64,000 nt of DNA from Lucifuga dentata (taxonomy: Eukaryota > Chordata > Actinopteri > Ophidiiformes > Bythitidae). Numbering within the stretch: the first letter of the stretch is position 1; each line of letters starts with the position of its first letter. This document shows, piece after piece, positions 40,001-54,000 of this stretch. Both the position numbers and the translations under genes were made by a program. The notes under the pieces were generated by a model. That model was not told the origin of the DNA. It ran no database searches and saw only the letters and a program-made list of their open reading frames with translations. The DNA lies in NCBI GenBank assembly GCA_014773175.1, contig VXCM01000959.1:128796-192795 (forward strand), read 5' to 3'.

Positions 40001-43000
40001 ACTAACTTTCCTACCAAGCCTGTGAGAATAAAATAACCGTGAAACCGCAATGAAACTCATAGTGTATGGAAAAGTGCAGGCAGTAGGTTTTGGTTTTGGT
40101 TTTGTCGACCTTGAATAGCTATGAGTTCTTGTGTTTTTACGTCTACCCAATTTTAATTAATAATGCTTACTTTTGCACATGTTTATGTTAGATTTTCCGT
40201 GTTTTGGCCCATATTACCATTTCTGTCTGTCTTTATGAGAAGGAGGTGCACCCGGAGCACCCACTGACCTAGTGACATCAGAGGTGACCCACCACTCCTT
40301 TCGTGCCACCTGGACCGCCCCTGATGGGCCAGTGGAAAAATACCGTGTGGAGTACATGACTGTGTCTGGACACCCACTGCAGGTATAAACACACATTTAT
40401 CTGCCAAATATCTTGAAGCATCACACTTCCAAAAACAGACTACTGTCACTAATTCAGTCACTAAAAGGAAAGTAGTAAGCGGAGCGTAGAGCGTGGAGCG
40501 ATGTTGGCTTAACAGTCTTCTCTGACCCACTGTGGCTGAGGCTAATGGGAAACTTCATTCATCCCCCATTTCCAGCCTCTTGTTTGTATTGGCTTCTTGC
40601 TGTATGAACGTCTAATTACATTAAGATCTGACAAAGGGCAAGGAAACAAAAACACACAGCTTTCAGTTTAAAGGATTAGAAAGCAAATAATGACTTTATG
40701 AGTAATTTGCCAGCAGTGTCTTGGCTTTAGAATATGTGGAATGGATGCATTGTTGTTGCGTGAATCTAATTACATGTAGAGATGTTTGTTTTTGTCCAGC
40801 TCCCATGGTTTTGCTTGTTAGCGAACATCATGGATGAGGTTTTATTTGTGTTTATGTGTGTGGATTTCAAGCACACACTGGGGTGGAGTCCAGAAGAGAT
40901 TTGGTTTTGTGGTTTCAATTGGAAGTCCTTAAGAAAACTCTCAAGTGAACGTGGAAGCCAGATCTTTTGTTTGCCGTGCTTTATCCTTTTATCGCTAAAC
41001 CAACCTTGGTGCATGTTTATTTGTATGGCTTTATTTGAGTGGATATCTCTCTTCATATCTTTCACACATTATCACTTAGCATTTTAGATTATGTTACAAA
41101 TACGCACATAGCACAAAGTAATAATCCACAAGATCTTCAGTCAGTTTTTCCCTGAAAAGTAGTGCCACATACAGAGAATCAAACTTTATCATTGGAAAAA
41201 GACCTACAAAGACTTTGTAGCACTGGCCATACTTTTGCACTGAAAAATGACATTTGTGCATTGGAAAACACCACACCAATAACCACGTAATGCCACAGAT
41301 GTTTCCCAAATAAATAAATGTCAAGATTCTTACACATCTTAGTTAGTATTAGTACTTAAGGTACTGTTTTCTTTCCTTCTCTTCTGTTTTAGCTGTTGGT
41401 GGATGGTACTGAGACCACGGTGGTTCTCCAGAACCTCAACCCTCTGACACAGTACCTGGTCAACGTCTACGCACTGGTGGGAGAGGAGAGCAGTGAGCCT
41501 CTTAAAGGAACCGAGACAACATGTATGTATTTTCATTTTGAGTTCTTTGGCTTAATTGATCCATATGCATAGTAAAAGTTGCCAGTGGGAATATCTTCTG
41601 CTGTATTGATTAACCATTTAAATGACTTCCTTAAAGAGAGGACCTCTGATTCATGCATATTTGAGGTAATCTAGATTTAAGAAGCAGGTTCACATGTTTG
41701 AATTTCCAGCATTTAGTGGCTTTTACAGCCAGCTGCCATCACTAAAACTCTCTTAAGCCTCTGTTACATTACATATTAACTTCACACTTAGTGTCTTACT
41801 ATGAATCCTGTGTGGTCTTCATTAATCAAATGTTCAAAGCTAATAAATGTATCTTGGTTTTGATAAATGCGTATGTGGATGAAATAGATGAAAATACAGA
41901 GGCACTTTACATGATCACACTGAGGTTCAAAGTGTGGTTTTGACTTGTTTCTTTGTTTCCTTTAAGATGTTGTTGGTTGGTTTATTGGTGGCCTTTAGAA
42001 TAGCACAGCTTTGTATGAGTTATACAGTTTCTATAAAAGCACATATTAAAAATAACCTATTAGAAAGAAAAGAAAAGAAATAGGAATGCTGTGAGCACCA
42101 AAACAAGCGGGTTGTCACTTTTTCACGTTGTACATATTTCAGTGCCTCTGAGTGCTGTAGCCTGGATGAACATCTATGATGAGCAGACCACCACTATGCG
42201 GGTAAGATGGGAGGAGGCCGAGGGTGCTACGGGCTACATGCTGCTCTATAGTGCCATCAATGCCACCCAACCCACCACTGAGCAGGAGGTAAGATTTAGC
42301 CCACAGAACACACAACAATAAATGTCTCCACACATAAACAAAAAGGTGAAGGCACACAGTCAATGACATAGTTTTGAAGGAGGGAAATATGAACAGAAAG
42401 TGAGACGGATATGTGGGACACACTAACGCACATGCTTGCATTAATACATACAGTATGCCCTAAATGCACACCCACACATGCTGTGATCCATAAGAAGTGA
42501 TCAAATGCTCCAACTCCCTGTCAGTGATTCCTGCAAAATACAGATGTCATATACTGACATAATATTTAACAAAGCCGGCAGTGTTTGCCTCACCATTCAA
42601 CTGACAAGCGAAAGGAAAAAAACATAGAAGAACACTGTTAGTCACAAAGGGGTGGGCGAACCATGAGCTCACTCTGCCAAGGGAACATCATCATTTGTTC
42701 ATGAGGTGTCAAACCCAATGGTGTCATTTCCGGATTCAGCAGATGTGCAATAGCAGAATAATTATTTCAGTCTTTTTATCCAAATGTCTGTTTCTGTGTC
42801 ACTGAGGAGTGAATGTTCCCCTTTGACCCTGTGCTTGTTTTCTGGCCTGGTCGCCTTACAGATGAGGGTGGGAGCAGATACAACTGATGTCCAGCTGGTG
42901 AAATTGCTCCCCAACACGGCATACACACTTTCCCTCTTCGCTCTGCATGGAGAATCAGCTAGCGAGCCACTCACCCAGCAGGGAGTCACCCGTATGTAGT

Positions 43001-46000
43001 CACTGAATCACCAGCACGTATTTCCTGAAATCAATAGGCCTTAGTGTTGATTGGTGATGTATAATGTCTATATCATACTTATAGCAATATACATTTGCAA
43101 TTCTAATTAGAGTGCCTGCTGTATGTAGACCAACTACAGCTGCTGAGGACTCAGCATTGCCTTCTTTCTTGCCCAATTATATTCCTGTCTTAAGTCAACA
43201 ATCTTCCGTTCTTTGTTCAGTGCCCCTGCCACCCGCAGGTGAACTGAGGGTTCGTGACATCACCCACAGCACCATGAGGCTCATTTGGGACACTGCTCCT
43301 GGTGCTGTTCGCAAATACCTCATCACCTACAAGCCTGAGGATGGAGATGCTAAAGAGGTGAGTTTGCTTTCTAAAAGTATGAAATATACTTAATAAAGAC
43401 GTTAGCATCCTGTGTTTTGACAAACTCACTGTAGGTAGTCTTTCCTATGCTCCCACACTGAGCCAGTTGTCTGTTTGACCCATTAGGTTTGATAGTGATG
43501 AATTGATATTGATCCTTCCATAGACTGGCTGCGATCGCATAATTGAGACTGCAGCTGGTTAGGAAGACCTTAGGGAGTCTTTCTGGAGTTTGATGAAAAG
43601 ATTATACAACCATCAGGTTGAGAATTGGTGATGGTGGTGTGGATTTTTTACTGACATGAGTACATCTGAACATTTTACGGTTGCATGTCCCCTTTTGGGA
43701 GTTTTTAGGCTGCAGCAGTAATCTCTGTGTTTGGCAATTTTCTGCTTCCTGAGGCATAAATCAAATGGAGGTGAGCCCGATAGCTGCTGTGTTGGATTTA
43801 AAAGATGAAAAGTGCCCATGGAATATTGATACATGGGCGGAGTATTTGAATGTCAAAAGTGATGTGCGTGGGCAGGAAGAGCTTGTGGTTTAGAAAGTAG
43901 CAGAACATCACCTCTAACCTTCTAGATAATCTAATGGAACCCAATAACAATGCAGACTATAGAACAACTTCTCTCCATGACGACCCTGCAGCATGGATTT
44001 TTGGTCCTAAAACAAAAGTATAATAACGGGCGAATGTACAGATTCCCATCAACTGTACTCAGAATGAATTATCCTTTGAATTCAAAGTCTTAAAGTTAAA
44101 GTAACTAATCCTCAGTGGAATGAAGGACATTAAAGCCAATATTGTATTTCCTATAACTATTCCAGGTGTTTGGTAAACTCTTCAAACTTTTAGTTGTTTG
44201 TTGAATGCTTTGTTTGTTTCCAGTTTCCTCTGGACACAAGCACAATTATTGTACCTTCTGGTCAAGTTTCCAACCAATCTTTTTAGAGCCGCTGAACTTC
44301 TGTCTCCAATGCTTCTGGAAACCGAAAGAATGGAATAAAACTTTAGCAAGACTTTGCAAAATTTGGAAACATAAAGAGAAACACATTGGAATTTCCAATT
44401 TGCCAAATGGTATTCACATTAACTTCTATAATTGGCGTTAACAACTTGACCTTTTCTATATCATTTAAACAATTGTGTTTGATCTGTCTACAGCTGGAAG
44501 TGAGTGGAAGTGTGACCACCAGGCAACTGGACAACTTGATCTCACAGACTGAGTATGGCCTGGCTGTGACTCCAATCTATGATGAGGGACCTGGCCAGCC
44601 AATGTTGGGAGATGCAGTAACAGGTAAGAAAGTAAAGGTGTCTCTTATAATGCCGAGTAGTGGCACTGATCACACAAGTCAAGCCTAACCCTAACACTAA
44701 CCCTGAAATGATACATCATTGTAACTTCACCACTTTGCAGATGTGGTTCCTGCTCCCAAGAACTTGCGATTCTCAGACATCACCCAGACCAGCTTCGTAG
44801 CAACCTGGGAGCACGGAGCTCCTGATGTGGCCCTCTACCGCATCGGCTGGACTAAGAGGGGAGAATCCAACTTCCAATACGTAAGAGAGAACCAGCTGTC
44901 CAAGACATTTAAATTTTTAATAAATCACACAGGTATTTCATAATGAGTCTCGCAGAAAGGGGTTTGGCGATGCTTTGACAACGACCTCTTTTTTTAGAGA
45001 TGGTCAGAACATGTAAAAACCAGACTCTTGCACTGAACACTGATCGTAACCATCAAGCCACACATGCTGCTTTTCTTCAATTTGTATTGGCTAGAATCTT
45101 AGCCAGGCATCCTCCCACATGTGGCGTTTGTGTTCTCCTCATCAGGCCATTCTGAACAACGATGAGACAACCCACCTTCTGGAGAACTTGGAGCCGGACA
45201 CGCCCTATGATGTGTCTGTTACGGCAATCTACCCAGATGAATCAGAGAGCGAGGATCTGCTGGGCACTGAGAGGACATGTAAGATGCATGCAGGCCGATG
45301 ATGATGACTCATTTCTGCTAACACCATTTGCATAACAGAATCTCTATGCAGGTTCTTGACGAAAGGCTAATTATTATTGCTTTATTTTAACTTTTGCAAA
45401 TATATGTTGAGCGAAATGTTCAGTGAAGGGTGTGTCCATTCTACCTTTCTATCTCTGCCTCTATAGTGTCCAGGCAAGGTGGTCCCTGTAAGTACAATTG
45501 TGGTAAAACAAGAGGATGCATTTTTTCTTCAAGTGATAAAAGCATGTTTTGTCATTTTTCCAAGTCATCAGCACTGTTTTTCATCATTACATCATCACAC
45601 AAGTCTCTTAACCCGTGCGCCGCTCCAAAGGTGCTGTGCTGCAGCTGACAGCCATTTTTGTTTAGTGTTTGTCTCTGTCTGTTTGCGTGTCCCACTCTCC
45701 ATTCCAGTCACACCAAGGTGGTTGCTGAATATGTTTTTATCAGTCAAATTAAAACGTTTTGAGTTTGAATATTTAAACTATGCATGATTCATCAACATGT
45801 GGTACGTTGTCATCCTTCCCATCCATCATGATTCAAAGCTCATTTCTTCATCCGTCACATCCCCTTCATCCATCATATCCATCTATCCATCCAGTCATTC
45901 ATCAGTCTATCCATTAATCATCCTTCCATCAATCTATTGCCGTTCAAAAAAATCCATCCCTGCTCCAGAAAAGACCAAATCCCAGAGAAGGATTTTCTTT

Positions 46001-47976
46001 TCTTCTTTAAAGCTGCAGTCCTTGATACAAATCAGTGCCTGACCCACTTTGTTCTACCATGAGGTAAATTATGTGTGTTAATTATAGGTGATTTAACCTA
46101 AAGTCTTTTCATCACACATAATTTGTTCTTAGTTGCATCATAGGAATTATTTAGGATATATGGGGTAGACATTTTAATTTGAGTTAACCAAAATATCAAG
46201 GACTGTGTCTTTAAAAGATATGTTTGCAGAAATCAACGGAGCAACTGCTACTACTAAATATAATGGATAAACATAACAACATGATTGTAATTATGATACG
46301 TGTGTGTTTTCCAGTACCTAGTGGACCTCCCACCAACCTGGTTGTGTTCAACGAGACCACCACCAGTCTGAATGCCAGGTGGGATGCAGCTCCTGGCCGA
46401 GTCCAGAACTACCGAATCACCTACGTCCCCACTTCTGGAGGCAGGAGCCAGACTGTAAGACACACGAACACACCAACATACAAAAACACTACTGCGACTA
46501 GTATACATTACAAAATATGTCTAGTTTTTATTTTTTGAGTTAGCAGCAGCACTAGAGCTTAAAATGTTAGCTTCCTCCTCTCCTACTTCATGCCTTTTTC
46601 ACTGGGCTTCAGACATGTTTATGTTTTATGGGTATTTCCACAGAGCTTAAATTTAATAAGCGGATTCATTTCTTCCTCCAAATCAGCTCTGCCTCCAAGA
46701 ATTTGTTTTACTCCTTTACTATTTTAGTTTATTTTAAGTCAAATCACATAAGCCCTTATTGGGATATGGTGGCATTAATATTGACAAAACCTGTCCTAGT
46801 TTTTCTCGGTACTTCCTGACATGCAGACTGTCTCCTGCCGGTCGTGCATTTGGCTGCCTTGAATGTAAAAGAGCCAATTTGGGTGACTTTGAATGGTTTC
46901 AATTTGCTTTCAGATGTTTTGAATTCTGAATTCCACAAGCAAAATTTATTCCCAAGCACAAAATACATAGTAGTGCTGCTTAGACACACACAAAAGCTTG
47001 CATACCACAACCCACACTGATAAGATGTGAAAGCTACATTTAACAACCCAATGTTAAAATGTCCCTTTTAACCAGTCTCGGGTGAAAAATATTTCGCCTA
47101 CATTTTTGGCATTTATTTATTATCTATTTATTTATGTGAAGAGATGCTTTGAGAGAGATCTCAAAAATCCTCATAAGTGTTCACATGAGTTTGAGGGCTG
47201 GTGATTTAGCAGCTTTGTGGGGTGGGGAGATGCTGAGCAGATAGTTTCAGACATTAAATCCTGCACTGAGTGTGTGTGCACAATTAAATGAGAGTTGGAA
47301 TGCATTGACCCAGGCAGGCCAGTGTGTTTGTGCAAGGAGAGAGTGCTGTGCCACGGGTGTCATATACTACAATAGTGTGTTTAAAGTGCTGGACAAAACT
47401 TGCTGCTGCTTCCTCACTAACCTGACGGTGAGTTCACAGTTGTTTTCCCTATGTTTATAAGGCCCAGATGGCCTTAAACATTCTCCATGCTGAAAGCAGC
47501 GAAAAGTACACGCTAACTTTCTTTCCTTAATGTTTACCCTGACAGATGTTTGTGTAAGATTTAGCCGGTGTTAAGCAGGGTTTTTTTTTTAATGTAGGAA
47601 GGAATCTTTTCCTTTGTCTCATTTGATGAAATTTATTTTCACTGATTGCCTGGGTGATATCACGCTAAAAAGTTGAAGGAAAACTGGAATCTAACAAGCT
47701 AACATCAGCCAAGTTTCTTGGTTCACTGGTAGGTTTTTAGATTGTCTCAACCGGGACAAGTCTGTTTTGGGAAACATCTGAGACACGTTTTACACTTGTG
47801 TGCAAAACTGTCATACCAGTGCTAAACGATGTAAGTGTTGATAGTTTTATTTTTTTATGGTTTGTGCATAAAATAATCTCTCAAACAATCTGCTATTAAA
47901 GGAATCCACAGAAGATTAAAGTGAATAGAAGTGTAGACACAAACATGTACATTAAAACAAATAGATTCTGATGCAG

Positions 47977-48010
<34 letters not shown>

Positions 48011-51000
48011 TTCCTTATTGTTTTGTTAGAATTATGTCCCAATTCTTCCAGTATCTTATCAGCTTAAAGCAGTATAATAAATTCAAGACAAGACATCCAA
48101 ATTTCAGCCACCAGCTATAGATTTACCTTGTCCTGTGTACTCAGAAATGTTCAAAACATCCCTCTGGTCAAACATTGAAAGCCGAGTAATTTTCAGGAAA
48201 ATTCTTTCCGTGAGGCTAATGAAACCAAAGACATTTTAAACTCTTTATACCATTCTAGAAACTGATAGAATCTTTTCCCTTCAGCTGATACTACAGTTTC
48301 AAGTGATTGTTTTTAAAGCTGTAGTAAGCCGGATGTATTTTGTAGTAATGTGTGAAGGAAATCCAAAAGCCTGTAAATTATAGAACCAATTTAACTTCGA
48401 ACTCACTGAACTAGAACCGTTGAGTAAAAATCTAAATCCATTATTTTGTATGGTTACCATAAGTTACTCAAACTCAAATAAATGACTGGCTCTTTTTTGA
48501 AGAGTCATAAGATGCAGTTTCCAAGTAACAGCAATAAACTAAAGGCCGTTAAGCTGAGATTTATCCTTCCCCAAACAGACCCAGGTTGGAGGGAAGAAAA
48601 CCACTGTCTTGCTTCCCAAGCTGGCCCCTGACACTGAATATGCCATCAGCGTAGTGGCAGTCTACCCCAGAGGAGTCAGTGCAGAACTGAATGGCCTCGG
48701 CAGGACCAGTAAGTAATGATTTCTGATGTTTGCTTTGTAAAGCTGTCAAGATTATGTATTTCTTTCAGAGCATTAAAGCTCCTACAGACTGCAACATTTG
48801 GGCTGTTGCAGACAAAAGTTAGCAATCGTAAGATAATTAATCGTCAGTCCAAAACTGTGGTCCAAGAACCCAAAATGAAACACGTCCACCAAAGCCAGTT
48901 CTCTTACGACCACGGCCTGTGACAAAATTGCCTACAGTGCCAGAAATTTAGGAACAAAATCTTACAATTTGACTGCTGCTGGAACCCACATCTATAAACT
49001 GGTGCAGATGGATGACAAGTTACACTTGTCTGCCTGCAAAGTTCCAGCTTGTTGTAATGCTATGATTCACCAGGCTTTCATCCCACATTCTGACAAACTT
49101 GATACCATTCAACAACCATTCTGACATTTAATGAACTTATAAGATTGCTGTTGTCATGCAGTTTGCAGGAGCCTTTACGCAACAGGCAATATTCAAGTAT
49201 GACCATCTATTAAATGCATTGTATTAAGTTTATGTTACTTTCATCTCCCCCAGAGCCTTTGGGTGGTGTAAGGAACTTGCGGGTCACTGACCCCACTACC
49301 AGCACCCTGAATGTCCAGTGGGAGCCTGCTGAGGGTAATGTGCGTCAGTACAGGATCTTTTACATCCCTGCAGCTGGAGGAGTGGAAGAGATGGTAGGCT
49401 GAAAATGAGCTCTGGATTACATATAATACAGCATGTTGGTGATACCTCATTGCAGAAGTCACTCACTGTGGATCTTACATACCTTACCTTTCTTCTAAAT
49501 TTGTCCTGTTTCATATTTGCTCTGGCCAGGGACAACTTAACGTGTGTCTGTTTGAATTTCTATCTAGGCGCAAGTATCTGGTAGCACTTACAACACTGTC
49601 CTGAAGAACCTGCAGTCTGATACCATCTACACTGTAACCGTGATGCCTGTCTACTCTGCTGGAGAGGGACAACGCATGTCTGAGAACGGCAAAACCTGTA
49701 AGTGCTATACAACAAAATGAATACTGCAGGTGAACATGTTGCGATGGTGACTGCTGCAGGGTAGTTTAGATGCCATGATGACACCAGTAAAACAGTTTAC
49801 AGGTCAGCGCACTTTTTAAAATGACATACTTTAAGAAGCCACTGGGATTTTTTTCCCTAAGCTGGAAGTCCACTTATGTCTATCCAGAATGAGCTTTCTG
49901 GCCTCCGTTTCTGGCGCGATGTTCCTGTATGTCAGAAACCTTTAACAAGCTGTAGCTGTATCTGATGTAGCTGATGATTTGTTTCTTGAAAACATCCAAA
50001 GCCTTTGAAAACCTGTAAGCCAAGCCAAACAGATAAGATACAGTTTGCTCTGAAGGGGTGAATGAACACGTTTCATTCACACATTTCATGGTCGAACATG
50101 AAACATAACAAAGAATGGCAGCTGGAGAACCTACATTTTCCAGTTTCTCCCACAATTTTAAACCACCACCCTCGTTGGGAATGAGTCAGCTTTTTTTGCG
50201 AGGTGATTGCATAGGAAGGAATTCCTCAGGGTTGGCAGCATTATAATAGTGTCTCCTCTCTTTTTACCGTAATATTGTCCATTTATAGGTTGGAATGGTG
50301 GGTAGTGGTCAGGATAATCATGGGGCTAGGGAGATGGGGGGGGNGGGGGGGGGGGGATATACTGAGTAATTGGCTCTCCTTTGGGGAAAAAAAACAGGGG
50401 GGTAGAAATGAATGGAGTGCATTATATGTTTCATGGCTCTCAACTCAGTTGGCAAAGGTCATGCTTCACGCTTGCTACTGTTACCCCATTCTCCTTTTAG
50501 AAGTAATGGTCCTTCATGTTCAGTGCCTTTTCCTTGGCCATGGTTAAGCAAAACCTTGTATAGTGTGTACAGTATATAAGACTATACTATTAGAGAATTG
50601 GGACCTTGTAACTTTATCTAGTTTGATGCCAGGTGCTATCACGAATCCACCTGAACAACATGTTATTCAGTTTAGGCAACAATCTGCTGTCATTATTTGA
50701 GCTAACATTTCCTAATCACTGCAAATTGTGCCTAAAAATTCAAAGCAGCTTTCAACACACCATCCTTTGGTCTGGGAAAGTTAAAAGTAAGGAAGCTCGC
50801 TCACTGTGTTTTCCCACTCTGCATTTAGAGGTTATAATGGGGAGCAGCCCAAAGCCTGTAAACGTCTGCTGTGGTTTTTAGAAGGCATGTTTCACACAGG
50901 GCAGCACATACTCCTTCTATATCCTTTTCGTTAACTTCAGGGCACTGAGAGGAAGTGTCCTGTTGATAGCAGTATTGTTAAATAATGTCTTAAACTTGTC

Positions 51001-54000
51001 TCTGTTGGCTGCTGGGGAGTATTGTTCCTGCTTTCATGAAATGTTCTCATGTATTCATTGAACTGCTTTGTCAGTCCACAAAACCAGTCTAGACAGTTTT
51101 GTGGACTGAGAATCACAATAGGTGGAGGTAAGAGATTTACTAGAGCGGGGTTTGGGAACTTGTAAAATTGTCCCAAGCATCTGCTTAAGATAAAAATTCA
51201 CAATCCCAGACCATCAATAAGCATATAGGACCATACCAGTTTGCATGTTTAAGCCCAATAAATACTACCAGATTACACTTTACATTACTGACATCCATTT
51301 TCCAAAACACAAAACCACATTTAAATTTTTCTGTTATTTTGCTCAAATCCATTAATCTTTCAAAATCAAATTGTTCAGGTGATACACCCACCTTAAAACT
51401 CAATGTTTCACCTGATAACAAGTACTTCCAATGAAGGGTTTGGTCATTGTTCATTTCTCAGCAAAAACCATCATCTCCTGGAACTATATTCCCAGGCGAA
51501 TGCCTGGGAATATAGTTCCCAGGCATTCGCCTGGTTCTTCCATTCCCCAGGTTCTTCCATTCAGCTCCATGTTGGACCGCTTTAATTAAGTTACTTCGAC
51601 AAACAAATCGAATAGATATCGTGTTTGCTTTGATGGGTTACTTATCTCAAGCATGTTTCCAGTCTCTTAAAAGTTAATTTTAATAGCGTACTGGAATGAA
51701 CTGAAACCAATGGCAAGCTGGAAGGCAGGAAGGCAATTCTAATATTTACCATTCCAGTAGTACGTTTTGGGAAATGGTTATCAGGAACATAATGTGTATG
51801 TGCAGGTTGTATATATTTGGCTCTCAAACATACAAAACCACCGGTATCGTCCTTTAAGTAGCCTACTGAATGAATCTCTGAAAGTAGTTTTTGACATTTT
51901 AAGATCTATAAAGTGCCAGTAGTTGGTTATAATGCTGATTCCCTGTTAATGGTATTCATTATTTCTCTGAGTTAATGTCTTCCGTACCATTTAAGATCAT
52001 GGGTTTGGCTTAGTATCCCTTGTACATCTAATGTTTGGGCATCGTCTACTGTGATGATGGATCTGCAGGGAGCTGCGCATTTATCCCCAGTTTGTGTGTC
52101 ATACTGGGGCAACTCCATACTGGTTGTCTGCCCTGTTGGAGAGGGACTATTAAATTAAACCCAGGCCTTTAATGGCTTATAGGCCAAGGTCTTTCTTGTG
52201 TTGTTTGCTTAACTACTGTCTGCTACAGAGTGCTAGATGGAAACCATAACTAAAGACGTATAGTATATATAATCAATACTTTAATACTAATTATGGCACA
52301 AGCATTAATTATGGCAATCTATAGTAATTATATGATATTGTGCAACACAGTACAATATGATATACATTACACATTTTGTTACTCAGGCACTTTATTGATC
52401 CTTGAACCCAAATGTATATCTTCATTATGTAATTTCTAGTTCTAGTTGATCGACCACCTTTCCCACTTTTAAGTGTCTGACAGTCTTTTTTTTTGTCTCT
52501 TCTGTCTTATCTTGTAATTTCACTCCATCAATCTTTCCAATCTCTACAAAACCTCTTCTGTTTCTGACCTTTAACCTCACTCTGTTATCACTCTTTCTCT
52601 CTGTCCACCTTCTCCTCTAATCATTTTTCTTTGCACTCTACACCCCCTTTTTTTTTTACGCTACCTTACCCTGACCCTTACTACAATCTTTTGCATTCTT
52701 ATCTCTTTCGCTACCACTAAACACATTCTTCCCTCCCAACATTCCTGCCTCTCCAGTGGAGCGAAGCCCCGTCAGGAACATCCGAGTTTTCAACCCCACT
52801 ACCAACACTCTCAACGTTCGCTGGGAGGCTGCCACGGGACCCGTCCAGCAGTACCGGGTGGTCTATGCCCCTGCTACTGGCACCAAGCCCTCTGAGTCGG
52901 TCAGTTACTACTCACCGTGTGGGAAGGGGAAAGTAATTTAGCATAGCTTGAACAATTACAGTGCATTAATACAAACGATTTCTTACTATCTTATTGCTCA
53001 GCGACACACCTGATGGCCTTTAGCTAATGCCTCAGCATTCTCTTTTTATAAACTGCTAAAGTTTAAGCAAATGTTGTTTTCATTAAGGCAGATATTCTTT
53101 AATTGCATCTCCTGTCTCTCTATACGGTATGTGGCATCTGGCACCAGTGTGCCCACATCTTTAATTGGAAAGGATTTCTGGGCTGCCTAAAGAATCCACA
53201 AACTTTTGAAGTGTTGTTTGACATCACACCATCAGCATCTGCCAGAAAGACTGTGCCATCAAGAACTTTTTTATTGGGATCTAAGAGCATGTTGTTCGAA
53301 GAGAGAAGTTTCTAGTTTATTGATATAGAGGTGCTTTTTTTTTTTTTTTTTNTTTTTTTTTTTTTTTTGCCTTAAGCCCGGTTTGTTAAGACATTTATGG
53401 GAGGCTTGTACCCTGATAAATGATTATATTTAAAAGACAACTAAAGCAAACAATGGGACTTTGTTGATGCACTGGCATCTGTAAACAGATGAGCATGGAG
53501 GCTGTGTATTTCCCTAAGAAACATTCACTAGTCTAACACTCACAAATGGAAAACAACAGTGTTCCCTCTGTCACACAACCCTCTTTAATGCAGAGATTCT
53601 CCCTTCTCATTTGACTCTCATTTAAGAAGAGTGCATCCTCCATCTTCACCATCTACACCCACAGGGTTATCAGGAGGAGCGCGGGCCTCACCGAGTCCAG
53701 CTGACTAACCCACAGAAAGAGAGAGGGGTCTGCCTCAATNCCCACCCCCACCTCCATTCACTACCGCCACCACCACCACCACTCTTTCCAACATCAAAGG
53801 AATATTTGGCTCATCCTTTCACTTGGTACTGACAGCAAGGAGTGAAAGGGAGGTGTTAGAGGGTGTGTACAACACAAACAGCTGTCAAAGAGGGAGGAAA
53901 GGTCTTGTTTATATATGTGTTGGGTGGGAGATGTGCGTCATGTCCTGAACCCCTGCAGAATTGTCAGCACTTGGAAAACACACATTTGCTACACTTTGTT

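Noticed and set aside
44684..44704. Possible chromosome-fusion telomere remnant
   Set aside because: Only three to four imperfect CCTAAC units, well within chance for AT-rich introns.
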